A stretch of 64,000 nucleotides of DNA, taken from NCBI RefSeq assembly GCF_000337175.1, contig NZ_AOIJ01000033.1, positions 103,157 through 167,156 of the forward strand, read 5' to 3'. The position numbers and the translations under genes were made by a program. The notes beneath the pieces were generated by a model. It saw only the letters and a list, made by a program, of their open reading frames with translations. It made no database searches and was not told the DNA's origin. The DNA is from Natrinema gari JCM 14663. GTDB taxonomy: Archaea; Halobacteriota; Halobacteria; Halobacteriales; Natrialbaceae. Every line of letters begins with the position of its first letter. The stretch's first letter is position 1. Shown piece after piece: positions 44,394-52,428 of this stretch.

Positions 44394-45464
44394 ATGACGC
44401 TGTACTCGCGGGTTCGTCCCCTCGCGTTCACGCTGCCGGCCGAGACGGCCCACGATCTGGGCAAACGGACGCTCCGGGCAGCCCAGTCGACGTGGCCGAC
44501 GCGAACGGCATTGTCCTACGCCTACGGATACGACGATCCGGCCCTCGAAGTCGACCTGTTCGACACGACGTTTCCGAACCCGGTCGGCGTCGCCGCCGGC
44601 TTCGACAAGAACGCCGAAGTGACCCACGCGCTGGCGGCGCTTGGCTTCGGCTTCGTCGAGATCGGCACCGTCACGCCGTATCCGCAGGCGGGCAACGACC
44701 GCCCCCGACTCTTCCGGCTGCGCGAGGACGAGGCGATGATCAACCGAATGGGATTCAACGGCCAGGGGATGGAACGCGTCAAATCCCGGCTCGAGGCCGA
44801 CGGCACGCCCGACATCCCGCTCGGGGTCAACGTCGGGAAGATGAATTCCTCAAGCGAACGGGAGGCGATCGAGGACTACCGGCGGGTTTTCGATCGGCTC
44901 TCGCCCTTTGCCGACTACGTCGTCGTGAACGTCTCCTGTCCGAACACGCCCGACGAGTTCGACGAGGGATCGCCCGAGCATCTCCGGACGATCTTCGAGA
45001 CGCTCGAGGCGGAAAACGACCGGAACGTGCCGATCCTGGTCAAGATCGGTCCGGACGAACCCGCGGAGTCCGTGTTCGACCTCGTGGACATCGTCCAGGA
45101 ATTCGACCTCGACGGTATCGTCGCGACGAACACCTCGACGAGTCGCGACGGCCTCGCGTCGCCCCGACGGGAGGAGTGGGGCGGACTCAGCGGGAAGCCA
45201 CTCGCGGATCGCTCGACGGCCGTCATCCGCTCACTCGCGGACTATACCGACGGTGACCTGCCGATCATCGGCGTCGGTGGAGTCGACTCGGCCGAAAGCG
45301 CTTACGAAAAGATCCGCGCCGGAGCCTCCCTGGTCCAGTTGTATACCGGGTTCGTCTACCAGGGCCCGTCGACCGCGACGCGGATCAACCGGGGACTGGC
45401 AGCGTTGCTCGAGCGTGACGGCTTCTCGTCGGTCGAGGACGCGGTCGGCGCTGATCTTGACTAA
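44394..45464 (+). CDS. pyrD: Dihydroorotate dehydrogenase (class 2-like)
   Basis: A 356-residue enzyme of pyrimidine synthesis oxidising dihydroorotate to orotate. The class-2 N-terminal helix (RVRPLAFTLPAETAHDLGKRTLRAAQ) for membrane/quinone contact, AAGFDKNAE, GFVEIGTVTP, NRMGFNGQG, TNTSTSRDG and IGVGGVDSAESAYEKI are all visible. The catalytic base lies in NVSCPNTP: it is Cys182, as in class-1 enzymes, where class-2 enzymes usually have Ser. The start at 44394 is where family similarity begins. It is the last normal-GC gene before the AT-rich island. Confidence 0.93.
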   Translation: MTLYSRVRPLAFTLPAETAHDLGKRTLRAAQSTWPTRTALSYAYGYDDPALEVDLFDTTFPNPVGVAAGFDKNAEVTHALAALGFGFVEIGTVTPYPQAGNDRPRLFRLREDEAMINRMGFNGQGMERVKSRLEADGTPDIPLGVNVGKMNSSSEREAIEDYRRVFDRLSPFADYVVVNVSCPNTPDEFDEGSPEHLRTIFETLEAENDRNVPILVKIGPDEPAESVFDLVDIVQEFDLDGIVATNTSTSRDGLASPRREEWGGLSGKPLADRSTAVIRSLADYTDGDLPIIGVGGVDSAESAYEKIRAGASLVQLYTGFVYQGPSTATRINRGLAALLERDGFSSVEDAVGADLD

Positions 45465-45544
45465 CTGAGCAGGGATCGGGTTTTCTAATCTCTTTATTGA
45501 GCGAAGGATTTATTTCTGTATAGTTGGGATTCTATAATGTAGAC

Positions 45545-46834
45545 ATGGGTAACAATAATCGACGAAGTGTATTGAAATCAATTAGCGGAATTGGTATTAG
45601 TACGGCTGCTATCCCTCAAGTCAAAGGGTCTGACTCCGACACTCAGTACGAAGGAGTTGCATATGATCCAACTACGCATGAAATTATAGGGATAGCACAT
45701 GGGAAAATATCACATAATAAGGGTATTGACGGGGATTTGATTATTGATGGAGATAAATTTAGTGTAAATAGGCCTAAAAAGACTTACGAAAGCATTAGTA
45801 GACAGAATATCGGAGAGTCTGTTAAAGAGACACAATTTGAGAAGGAAGAAGAAAATGAGAATGATTACAATAGGCCAAAGAAAATAAAAATCAAATCATT
45901 TGGGGAATCCTCTTTAACGGGTGTGATCCGGTATCCAGAACTTGATAGAATCGCGTTTGCACTAGAGCGAAAATCCAATCAAAAAAGATCAAGTGTAAAA
46001 AGATTACTGAACGAGTATAGGGCAGATAAAAAACATGTGGACTCCAAGGAGTTCAAAGGTGGACAGGAAATAAAACCAACGTCTGAAACTCAAGGCACTT
46101 GTGATGTAGATAACTGCACGGATGACGATTATGATTTAATAACGTTTAATAATACACAACGTGGGTGGTCAGATCATACAGAAGAATATTATAAACATTG
46201 CGTCTATGTGACTGCAGACGGAAGTAAGGACCATTTTGCTCAACAAATACCTGCAAATGGGTGGAATAGGTGGAACATTCAGAATTTCTATCCAAAAATC
46301 CCCGAAATTGACTATAGTAGGAATGACTATGATAAATGTAGGGGAGGTACTTGCCATATGCTATTACCAGGAAGTTCCAGGTATTATTTTGATTTGTCAT
46401 ATAAGAGTGGGTGGCAAAACGATGACTTATATAGTAATAACCCCTACCCATCTGATTCCCATAGCGATGGGAGTGAATTTAACTTTGGTTTGTCAATCTC
46501 TGCCGGTTACGGTCCAATCTCAGCAGGCTTTTCAATATCTATGAACAATAATGCTCAATCACCAGAATTCAATAATTCTCATAGAGATACAGAATGGGAG
46601 TTCCCATTAGATTCTTTCCCGACAGACCAAAGGTCATGTAGAGGGGTCTATTTTGATATTAATGCAGCCAAAAACTATGGGGAACAGGAAGTGAAGGTTG
46701 AGTGTTCATCGTCATGGAGTATAATTGAAATGAATGGTCATACTGGAGATAGAACTGGGGTATATAGCGAAACAGATACACAAGAGAAAACAATAACAGT
46801 TGATATTATAGGAGATGAAAACAATAACAGTTGA
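45545..46834 (+). CDS. AT-rich foreign gene: Tat-exported protein of unknown function
   Basis: A 429-residue protein. Base and codon use are very unlike the neighbours (two sampled 60-base lines counted 20 and 24 G+C). The N-terminus NNNRRSVLKSISGIGIS is a Tat signal. Residues ~40-160 are Lys/Glu-rich with GVIRYPELDRIAFALERK. Residues ~190-430 are rich in Asn, Ser, Tyr and Trp, with Cys residues (CDVDNC, HC, KC, TC, SC, EC) and a Gly/Ser beta-rich stretch (FGLSISAGYGPISAGFSIS), suggesting a disulfide-stabilised beta protein. A TTTATT box about 32 bases before the ATG suggests a leaderless message. The C-terminus is altered by a tandem repeat. I do not recognise the family. Confidence 0.75.
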   Translation: MGNNNRRSVLKSISGIGISTAAIPQVKGSDSDTQYEGVAYDPTTHEIIGIAHGKISHNKGIDGDLIIDGDKFSVNRPKKTYESISRQNIGESVKETQFEKEEENENDYNRPKKIKIKSFGESSLTGVIRYPELDRIAFALERKSNQKRSSVKRLLNEYRADKKHVDSKEFKGGQEIKPTSETQGTCDVDNCTDDDYDLITFNNTQRGWSDHTEEYYKHCVYVTADGSKDHFAQQIPANGWNRWNIQNFYPKIPEIDYSRNDYDKCRGGTCHMLLPGSSRYYFDLSYKSGWQNDDLYSNNPYPSDSHSDGSEFNFGLSISAGYGPISAGFSISMNNNAQSPEFNNSHRDTEWEFPLDSFPTDQRSCRGVYFDINAAKNYGEQEVKVECSSSWSIIEMNGHTGDRTGVYSETDTQEKTITVDIIGDENNNS

Positions 46835-46847
46835 TATTATAGGAGAT
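46786..46847 (+). repeat. Perfect 31-bp tandem duplication at the 3' end of the AT-rich gene
   Basis: Bases 46786-46816 are repeated exactly at 46817-46847. The last 14 bases of the unit (ATATTATAGGAGAT) recur at 46882-46895. Because 31 is not a multiple of three, the second copy shifts the frame and brings a stop at 46832-46834. With one copy the frame would run about 20 codons further, to a TAG near 46924, overlapping the start of the next gene. Confidence 0.9.
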
Positions 46848-46908
46848 CAGAACTATCATATAAGAATTGTGGGAAACAATCATATTATAGGAGATTTATT
46901 ATTTATTC

Positions 46909-47292
46909 ATGGAATTCAGACGTAGACATATTGTATGGTCTGTAGTAGGTTTCTTCATCCCAATAACAGGCTGCTTTTCCTTTGGAGAACCTGGCACGGT
47001 ATCTTTAAACATATTAAACTGGTCGGGGAAGGAAGTAATGATCAATGTGGAAATACGTAGGTCGGGGAAAAAAGTATTTTTAGAGGAGTATGAAATGGAT
47101 AGAGACGCAACTATTTTCCGAGAAAATATTATAGAAGGTGGAGACTATCAAGTCGAGGCTACTGTCTCCACAGACACAACGGACACAACAGACACATATG
47201 ATTTCTCAATGGGGAATTGTGATGATCAAGAACTCATAATTAGAGTTAGGAACGATGGGAGAATACAATTTGATGAAAATTATTGTGGTTGA
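46909..47292 (+). CDS. AT-rich small lipoprotein of unknown function
   Basis: A 127-residue protein with the same AT-rich codon use as its upstream neighbour. The N-terminus FRRRHIVWSVVGFFIPITGC combines a Tat-like RR with a lipobox Cys21, so it should be lipid-anchored outside. The mature part (TVSLNILNWSGKEVMINVEIRR...) looks like an all-beta Ig-like domain, with a TDTTDTTDT low-complexity run and two Cys near the end (GNCDD, ENYCG). AGGAGAT lies 13 bases before the ATG. It probably partners the secreted protein upstream. Confidence 0.72.
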   Translation: MEFRRRHIVWSVVGFFIPITGCFSFGEPGTVSLNILNWSGKEVMINVEIRRSGKKVFLEEYEMDRDATIFRENIIEGGDYQVEATVSTDTTDTTDTYDFSMGNCDDQELIIRVRNDGRIQFDENYCG

Positions 47293-47771
47293 GAATTTTT
47301 CCTTTACAGTCGAAGAGCAGTAGAACGCAGTTCAAGTAAATCACAACAACAGCAACGAGTCTACGTGCTCGGCGTTGTTGATCCACGCGATGCTGGGGGT
47401 GGTCCACAGTGGGGCTTAGTTACACTATGCTTGCAACCTATCCAGCAGAATACTCGAGAGTAGTTCGCGGTTTGAGGACGACCGCAGGTTGCGGTTCGGC
47501 TTGCCGAATCACGTGCTCAACGGACTTTGTTCGCCGGGAAATCACGTTTGTGTTCGACGCGCATGGGTACAGACGAGCGCTGAAGGAAAGCCCCTTGCGG
47601 ACCGCTCGACGGCGAGGTCGACGCTCTCGACGGCGAGCGTGTTGCCGAATCGTTTCCGTAAATCGGTCGCCTCGATCGCTAACTGGGTTGCGGACATCTG
47701 GTTGTCGCTGTCGTGGTATGGAACTAGTTACTCGTCGAATCGAACCACTCCGCGTGTCGTCGGCGATCCGA
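47293..47771. other. Debris region at the right border of the AT-rich island
   Basis: About 480 bases in which composition returns to high GC after about 47330. It holds the ABC ATPase stub at 47602-47697 and open frames of unlikely composition on both strands. I see no intact gene; inverted termini of an insertion sequence were not found by eye. Confidence 0.5.
47602..47697 (-). pseudogene. 5' stub of an ABC-transporter ATP-binding gene
   Basis: From an ATG at 47697 the minus strand reads MSATQLAIEATD, then LRKRFGNTLAVESVDLAVE. This is the start of an ABC ATPase up to the strand just before the Walker A loop. After this the reading (RSARGFPSA...) loses all similarity and no Walker A follows. 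The gene was therefore cut about 32 codons in, probably by insertion or deletion at the island border. Confidence 0.6.
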
Positions 47772-48011
47772 TCAGCCCGGCTCCGGATCGTCGATCGCGT
47801 CGTCGAGTCCATGGTGTTCCGCGGGGCCGACGGCCTCGTCGGTCCGCTCCTCGCCTCGCAGTTCTCGCGTGCGCGGCTCCTCTCGTTGGGGTTCGACGAC
47901 GGACTCTTCCTCGCCGCCGGTGACCGAAAGAAACACCGACCGGAGCTGCTCGGTCTTGTCCGTTCCGTGCGTTTCGTCGTTCTCGTCGGCTTCGGCTCGT
48001 TCGTTACTCAT
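47772..48011 (-). CDS. Small acidic haloarchaeal protein
   Basis: A 79-residue, highly acidic protein (MSNERAEADENDETHGTDKTEQLRSVFLSVTGG...) without Cys or membrane segments. The LRSVFLSVTGGEEE core is reminiscent of conserved short haloarchaeal proteins. A TATA-like TTTATATTC on the minus strand lies about 40 bases upstream. It is immediately upstream of the truncated ABC ATPase gene, so it may once have been its operon partner. Confidence 0.6.
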   Translation of the reverse strand: MSNERAEADENDETHGTDKTEQLRSVFLSVTGGEEESVVEPQREEPRTRELRGEERTDEAVGPAEHHGLDDAIDDPEPG

Positions 48012-48188
48012 GGCTGCCGTTCCCTACTGAGACCGGAGAGTCGGCATATGAATATAAACCGGCTGCCACTTTCACGACCTGAAAACGCGCGTGGACGACG
48101 ATTCCTGAACGACCGCTCCCTCGAGGCTTGCCGCAGGATTCCGTGTGGATAGCCGTCCGCGGCCGATGAGTAGCACCGAGACGCCCGT

Positions 48189-49556
48189 TCAGTCGACATC
48201 GACGCGCGTTCCGTACCCGGACTCGCCGACGACCGTCCCGTCCTCGGCCACGACGTTCCCGCGGACGACCGTCGCGATCGCTTTGCCGGTAAACGTCTCA
48301 CCCTCGAACGGCGTCACGCAGTTTTTCGAGTGCAGTTCCGTTCGGTCCGCGAGGGTCCACTCGCGGTCGGGGTCGACGATCGTGAAGTCCGCGTCGGTGC
48401 CGACCTGGAGCGACCCCTTCTGTGGATACATGTCCCAGACCTGCGCGGGTCGCGTCGAGTGGCGGCGCACCCACTCCTCGAGCGTGAGTCGGCCCTGATC
48501 GACGAAGGGGAGCATGGCCGGGACCTCGGTCTCGAGGCCGACGAACCCCGAGATCGCGTCCCAGGTGTTGCCGAAGGGGTCGTCGACTTTCTTCTCCGCC
48601 GGGGTGTGGGGCGCGTGATCGGTCGCGAGACAGTCGATCGTTCCCTGATCGATGCCGACGTCCCAGAGTATCTCGCGCTCCTCGGCGTCCCGGATCGGCG
48701 GCTGAATGCGCGCGACGTTGCCCTTCTTACGCATGACGTCCTCGGTGAACCAGAGGTAGTGGGGGGTCGTTTCGGCGGTGACATCGACACCCCGGTCCTT
48801 GCCGCGGGCGACGGCCTCGGCGGCCGAGCCGGAGGAGACGTGGAACATGTGGATTTTCGCGCCCGTCTCCTCGGCAAAGGTGATCATCCGCTCGACGGCC
48901 TCGCGCTCGGCGATCACGGGCCGCGAGTGGGAGTGGTCGATCGGCTCGTTTCGCCCCTCGGCCTTGAACCGCTCCGTGTAGTGGTCGATGATCTCGCCGT
49001 TCTCCTCGTGGAAGCCCAGTCGCTTGCCCGTCTCTCGGATTCGCTCCATCGCCTCGAGGATCTCGCCGTCGTTTGGCGGCGGAACATCGCCGACCGTCGA
49101 CCCGAGGAAGATCTTGAACCCGAGCGCGCCGGTCTCGTCGATCTCGGGGATCAGATCGAGGTTCTCCGAGGTGACGACGGCGTAGCTCTGGAAGTCGACG
49201 TGAGCCGACGCCTCGCCGCGCTCGAATTTGAGTGCGAGGTGCTCGGGCCGGTCGATCACCGGGTCCGTGTTCGGCATCCCGACGACGGTCGTCACGCCGC
49301 CGGCCGCCGCCGCGCGCGTCGCGGATTCCCAGTCTTCCTTGTACTCGAGGCCGGGTTCGCGGTTGTGGATGTGACAGTCGACGATGCCGGGGACCAGCAC
49401 GTTCCCCTCGGCGTCGAGGACGCGGTCGGCCTCGGGAAGCCGGTCGCTCCGACCGACGGCGACGATCTCCCCGTCCTCGACGGCGACGCCCGCGTCGGAC
49501 GTCCGTCCCGCGGGCGTGACGACGGTACAGTTGCGCACGACGAGATCCACGGTCAT
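48189..49556 (-). CDS. Cyclic amidohydrolase (dihydroorotase / allantoinase type)
   Basis: A 455-residue metal-dependent hydrolase of the dihydroorotase/hydantoinase superfamily. Metal ligands are His62 and His64 (DCHIHNREPG), the carboxylated Lys148 (GALGFKIFLG), His in GFHEENGE and HMFHVSS, and Asp in ATDHAPHT. The carboxylated Lys and overall length fit AllB-like allantoinases and type-I dihydroorotases alike. With pyrD 4 kb away a pyrimidine role is plausible, but no purine-degradation or pyrimidine gene is adjacent to decide it. Confidence 0.88.
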   Translation of the reverse strand: MTVDLVVRNCTVVTPAGRTSDAGVAVEDGEIVAVGRSDRLPEADRVLDAEGNVLVPGIVDCHIHNREPGLEYKEDWESATRAAAAGGVTTVVGMPNTDPVIDRPEHLALKFERGEASAHVDFQSYAVVTSENLDLIPEIDETGALGFKIFLGSTVGDVPPPNDGEILEAMERIRETGKRLGFHEENGEIIDHYTERFKAEGRNEPIDHSHSRPVIAEREAVERMITFAEETGAKIHMFHVSSGSAAEAVARGKDRGVDVTAETTPHYLWFTEDVMRKKGNVARIQPPIRDAEEREILWDVGIDQGTIDCLATDHAPHTPAEKKVDDPFGNTWDAISGFVGLETEVPAMLPFVDQGRLTLEEWVRRHSTRPAQVWDMYPQKGSLQVGTDADFTIVDPDREWTLADRTELHSKNCVTPFEGETFTGKAIATVVRGNVVAEDGTVVGESGYGTRVDVD

Positions 49557-49693
49557 TACGGTGGGATTGCCGAGGGCCGCGCATATAGCTTCCCCAAACG
49601 GACCGCCGCCGCGGTGTCCCTCGCAGCCGGAACGTGTCCGACGTGGGTCCGCGTCCGGTTTGTGGGTGTCGAACGTGAGACCGCTCCGAGTCC

Positions 49694-50074
49694 TCAGTCG
49701 GTCGATTCGGAAGACAACTGCTCCTCATAGGCGGCTCTGACCGACGCCGGGGCGCGATAGTCGCGCCGTTCCGCGATGGCCGTCGCGACGATCAAAAACG
49801 CGAGCAACACGGCAGCTATCGACTTCGAATCGGTCGGGTCGATCCGGTCCCATGTGCGGTGGAGCCAGAAGATATCCGTCAGGACGGACGTTCGATGGAA
49901 CGCGGAAAGTCGCTCCGCGGCTATCGGGCTGATCCAGTGGACGTCGGGAAGCATCGCCCACCCACCACCGAGTAGGATCACTGTGCGCGGATACCGGTCG
50001 GTCGGAACGAGATACGTGACGACCAGCGTCGTCATCGCCGCCCCGAACGCGAAATGGCCGATGGCGATCGACAT
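49694..50074 (-). CDS. Small membrane protein
   Basis: A 126-residue protein with hydrophobic segments at residues ~8-25 (FAFGAAMTTLVVTYLV), ~33-45 (VILLGGGWAMLPDV) and ~88-101 (AAVLLAFLIVATAI). The HFAFG ... PDVHW pattern recalls membrane-bound metal-dependent hydrolases of the YdjM type, shortened. Function unknown. The gene is preceded by the divergent epimerase with a 150-base gap. Confidence 0.7.
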   Translation of the reverse strand: MSIAIGHFAFGAAMTTLVVTYLVPTDRYPRTVILLGGGWAMLPDVHWISPIAAERLSAFHRTSVLTDIFWLHRTWDRIDPTDSKSIAAVLLAFLIVATAIAERRDYRAPASVRAAYEEQLSSESTD

Positions 50075-50223
50075 TTATCGGAGCTGTCGGCCGTCGGACG
50101 GATACGTGTTCCCGATCAGCGTTGACGTTCGGGCTGTAAGCGATCCCTTCTCCTCGAGCGAGCACCGGCACAGCGGCGGTACGAGTGCGATACTAAACAG
50201 CGCGGGACTGGTGGTGGGCGGAA

Positions 50224-51213
50224 ATGGACTCGAACGCGATCCGCGACAGCACGATCCTCGTGACCGGCGGTGCGGGCTTCATCGGGAGTCACCTCGTCGA
50301 GGCCCTGTCTCCCCACAACGAGGTCAGAGTGCTCGACGACTTCACGACCGGCGACCGCGCGTACTTGCCCGACGACGTGACAGTGATCAAGGGCGACGTT
50401 CGTGACCCGATCGCCCTGCAGGAGGCGGCCCGCGGCGTCGACGTGATCTTCCATCACGCCGCGCTCGTCAGCGTCACCCAAAGCGTCGACGACCCCCGGC
50501 GGAGCAACCGAACGAACCTCGAGGCGAGCCTGCTGGTCCTCGAGCAGGCCCGCCAGGAGGACGCGCGGGTCGTCGTCGCCTCGAGCGCGGCCGTCTACGG
50601 CCACCCCGAAACGCTGCCGGTGCCGGAGACGGCACCGACGACGCCGACGTCACCGTACGGCGTCCAGAAGCTCGCGGTCGACCAGTACGCTCGCCTTTAC
50701 GAGGACCTGTACGGACTCGAGACCGTCGCACTGCGGTATTTCAACGTCTATGGGCCGCGCCAGCGCGGGCCCTACAGCGGGGTAATTTCGACGTTTCTCG
50801 AGCAGGCGCGGGCGAACGAACCGATCACGGTCGAGGGCGACGGCCGGCAGAGTCGCGATTTCGTCCACGTCAGCGACGTCGTCCGAGCGAACCTGCGGGC
50901 GGCCACGACCGACGCGGTCGGTGAGGCGTACAACATCGGGACGGGACAGCGAACGACGATTCTGGACCTCGCCGAGACGATCCGGACGATCACGGGCTCC
51001 GACTCGACGATCGTCCACCGCGAGCCTCGCACCAGCGATATCAGACACAGCGGCGCGGACACGTCGAAAACGACCCGCCAACTCGGGTTCGACGCCACGG
51101 TCGGTATCGAATCGGGCATCCGGTCGCTGGTCGGCCACGATCGATCCGATCCGGCCGACGCGGAGACCGCCACCGCCCTCGAGCCGAACCGAAGCGACGG
51201 GTCGTATCGCTGA
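50224..51213 (+). CDS. NAD-dependent sugar-nucleotide epimerase (GalE-like)
   Basis: A 329-residue extended SDR with TGGAGFIGSHLVEAL, DDFTTGD (NAD ribose Asp), HHAALVSV, SSAAVYG and the catalytic Tyr-x3-Lys in SPYGVQK. LRYFNVYGPRQ and RDFVHVSDVV are typical of UDP-glucose/UDP-GlcNAc 4-epimerases. It likely supplies an epimerised UDP-sugar for surface glycans, in keeping with the sugar operon at 59-64 kb. The exact substrate is not fixed by sequence. Confidence 0.9.
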   Translation: MDSNAIRDSTILVTGGAGFIGSHLVEALSPHNEVRVLDDFTTGDRAYLPDDVTVIKGDVRDPIALQEAARGVDVIFHHAALVSVTQSVDDPRRSNRTNLEASLLVLEQARQEDARVVVASSAAVYGHPETLPVPETAPTTPTSPYGVQKLAVDQYARLYEDLYGLETVALRYFNVYGPRQRGPYSGVISTFLEQARANEPITVEGDGRQSRDFVHVSDVVRANLRAATTDAVGEAYNIGTGQRTTILDLAETIRTITGSDSTIVHREPRTSDIRHSGADTSKTTRQLGFDATVGIESGIRSLVGHDRSDPADAETATALEPNRSDGSYR

Positions 51214-51704
51214 GACGGGTAACCGGTGCGCTCGTGGCCGGCGGTTGCGCTCGACCGGGCCGCAGAGCTCATACGCCTCGTCTGTGCCCGATGGGCGACG
51301 CGCAAACGCCGACGCAAACGGCACCGGACCGGCGAATCGCTCGGTCGTGTCCGATCGGGAGAGACTCACACCAACGTTTTGTTACCGGCTAAATCCGGAA
51401 TGAATCCGCGCTAACCGTTCCAAACGTCCGGTTGCGTTTATTCAGTCTGTCGAGCAAAGGCCGCCTATACCATGCCCGGCGAGTGTTACAGCAGTCCGTC
51501 CTCGCGTCGCGCCGGCGTTCCGCCGCCGAACGGGGCTGTCCGGTTCGGATCGACCGTGGAGACCGACACGTTGGGTGCGTTGAACTCACAGGTGTCGTGA
51601 GATACCGGAAACACGCTAACAAACTATGTATTATAAAAAACAATTTGTGGACAGATCACGACGGTACAGGACATGAATCACATGACTGTAGACCGTTCAC
51701 AGCC
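51214..51704. other. Intergenic region with two promoter-like elements
   Basis: It contains TTTATT at 51437-51442, 30 bases before a small open frame (51472), and an AT-rich TATTATAAAAAAC near 51628-51640 that suits the promoter of the gene at 51705. The rest shows no recognisable gene. Confidence 0.5.
51472..51600 (+). CDS. Candidate leaderless small protein (42 residues)
   Basis: An ATG at 51472 opens a 42-codon frame (MPGECYSSPSSRRAGV... ending in NSQVS) closed by TGA at 51600. A TATA-like TTTATT is centred about 32 bases upstream, the spacing expected for a leaderless haloarchaeal mRNA. Composition is compatible with coding, but there is no recognised family. It was found by reading the gap and could be accidental. 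Confidence 0.4.
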   Translation: MPGECYSSPSSRRAGVPPPNGAVRFGSTVETDTLGALNSQVS

Positions 51705-52205
51705 ATGAGCAGCCGACGACGGGGTTCCACGCTCCGCGACGCATACGGGTCGTCGAGCGGTGGTGCAGTCGCGTCCACGATCACCGTGAGTTCGTGGTCC
51801 GGAGTTCTCCTGGGAGTGGGTCGGCCGCTCCAACTGGATGGGGGTGCCCATCTCGCGGCCATTGCCGGTATGGTCGCGCTCGCAGTGCTCGGTGGGATAC
51901 TCGTCGCTCGTAATCGATACGAGGAACCGGCCTCGGCGGCGGCTGACTCGGAGCCGAGCCGCGAGGAGTTCGTAACCGACCGGGAGCGGGTGCAGCAACT
52001 CCTTCGGGAGAACGGGGGTCGGATGAAACAGTCGCAGATCGTCGATTCGGTCGACTGGTCGAAAGCCAAGGTCAGCCGCCTGCTCGCCGATCTCGAGGAC
52101 GACGGCCGGATTACGAAACTGCGGCTCGGGCGGGAGAACCTGGTCTGTCTCCCGGGCCACGAACCGACGGCGTCGAAGTCACCCGAACAGGTGAACGACG
52201 ACTAG
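51705..52205 (+). CDS. Membrane-anchored winged-helix regulator
   Basis: A 166-residue protein. Hydrophobic segments at ~22-40 (VASTITVSSWSGVLLGVG) and ~49-67 (LAAIAGMVALAVLGGILVA) anchor it. The cytosolic C-terminal half is a winged helix (ERVQQLLRENGGRMKQSQIVDSVDWSKAKVSRLLADLEDDGRITKLRLGRENLVCL), as in haloarchaeal DUF7343-type regulators. It may couple a membrane signal to transcription of the neighbouring secreted protein gene. Confidence 0.82.
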   Translation: MSSRRRGSTLRDAYGSSSGGAVASTITVSSWSGVLLGVGRPLQLDGGAHLAAIAGMVALAVLGGILVARNRYEEPASAAADSEPSREEFVTDRERVQQLLRENGGRMKQSQIVDSVDWSKAKVSRLLADLEDDGRITKLRLGRENLVCLPGHEPTASKSPEQVNDD

Positions 52206-52428
52206 CGTTTGCACTGCTCCGGACGACTCGTGAGATCGAACGACGGCGGTCCGGCATCCGTCGATCGGCGGGCGGCGGAAACGAGGAGGCGGTCGTTCCT
52301 ATCAGCAATCGTTGGTTTCCGTTCGCGAAGACGCCGATGGTGGGCCGTAGTATTCGATTTCGTAGCGTAATGGTTCTGCTGGTTTATCCGCCGAAGGAAC
52401 GACGGGATGGATGCCTTCACGGGCAACT

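Noticed and set aside
47409..48152. 247-codon plus-strand frame over the debris region
   Set aside because: Arg/Ser/Leu-rich; the minus strand holds a better small acidic gene and an ABC ATPase stub in the same place.
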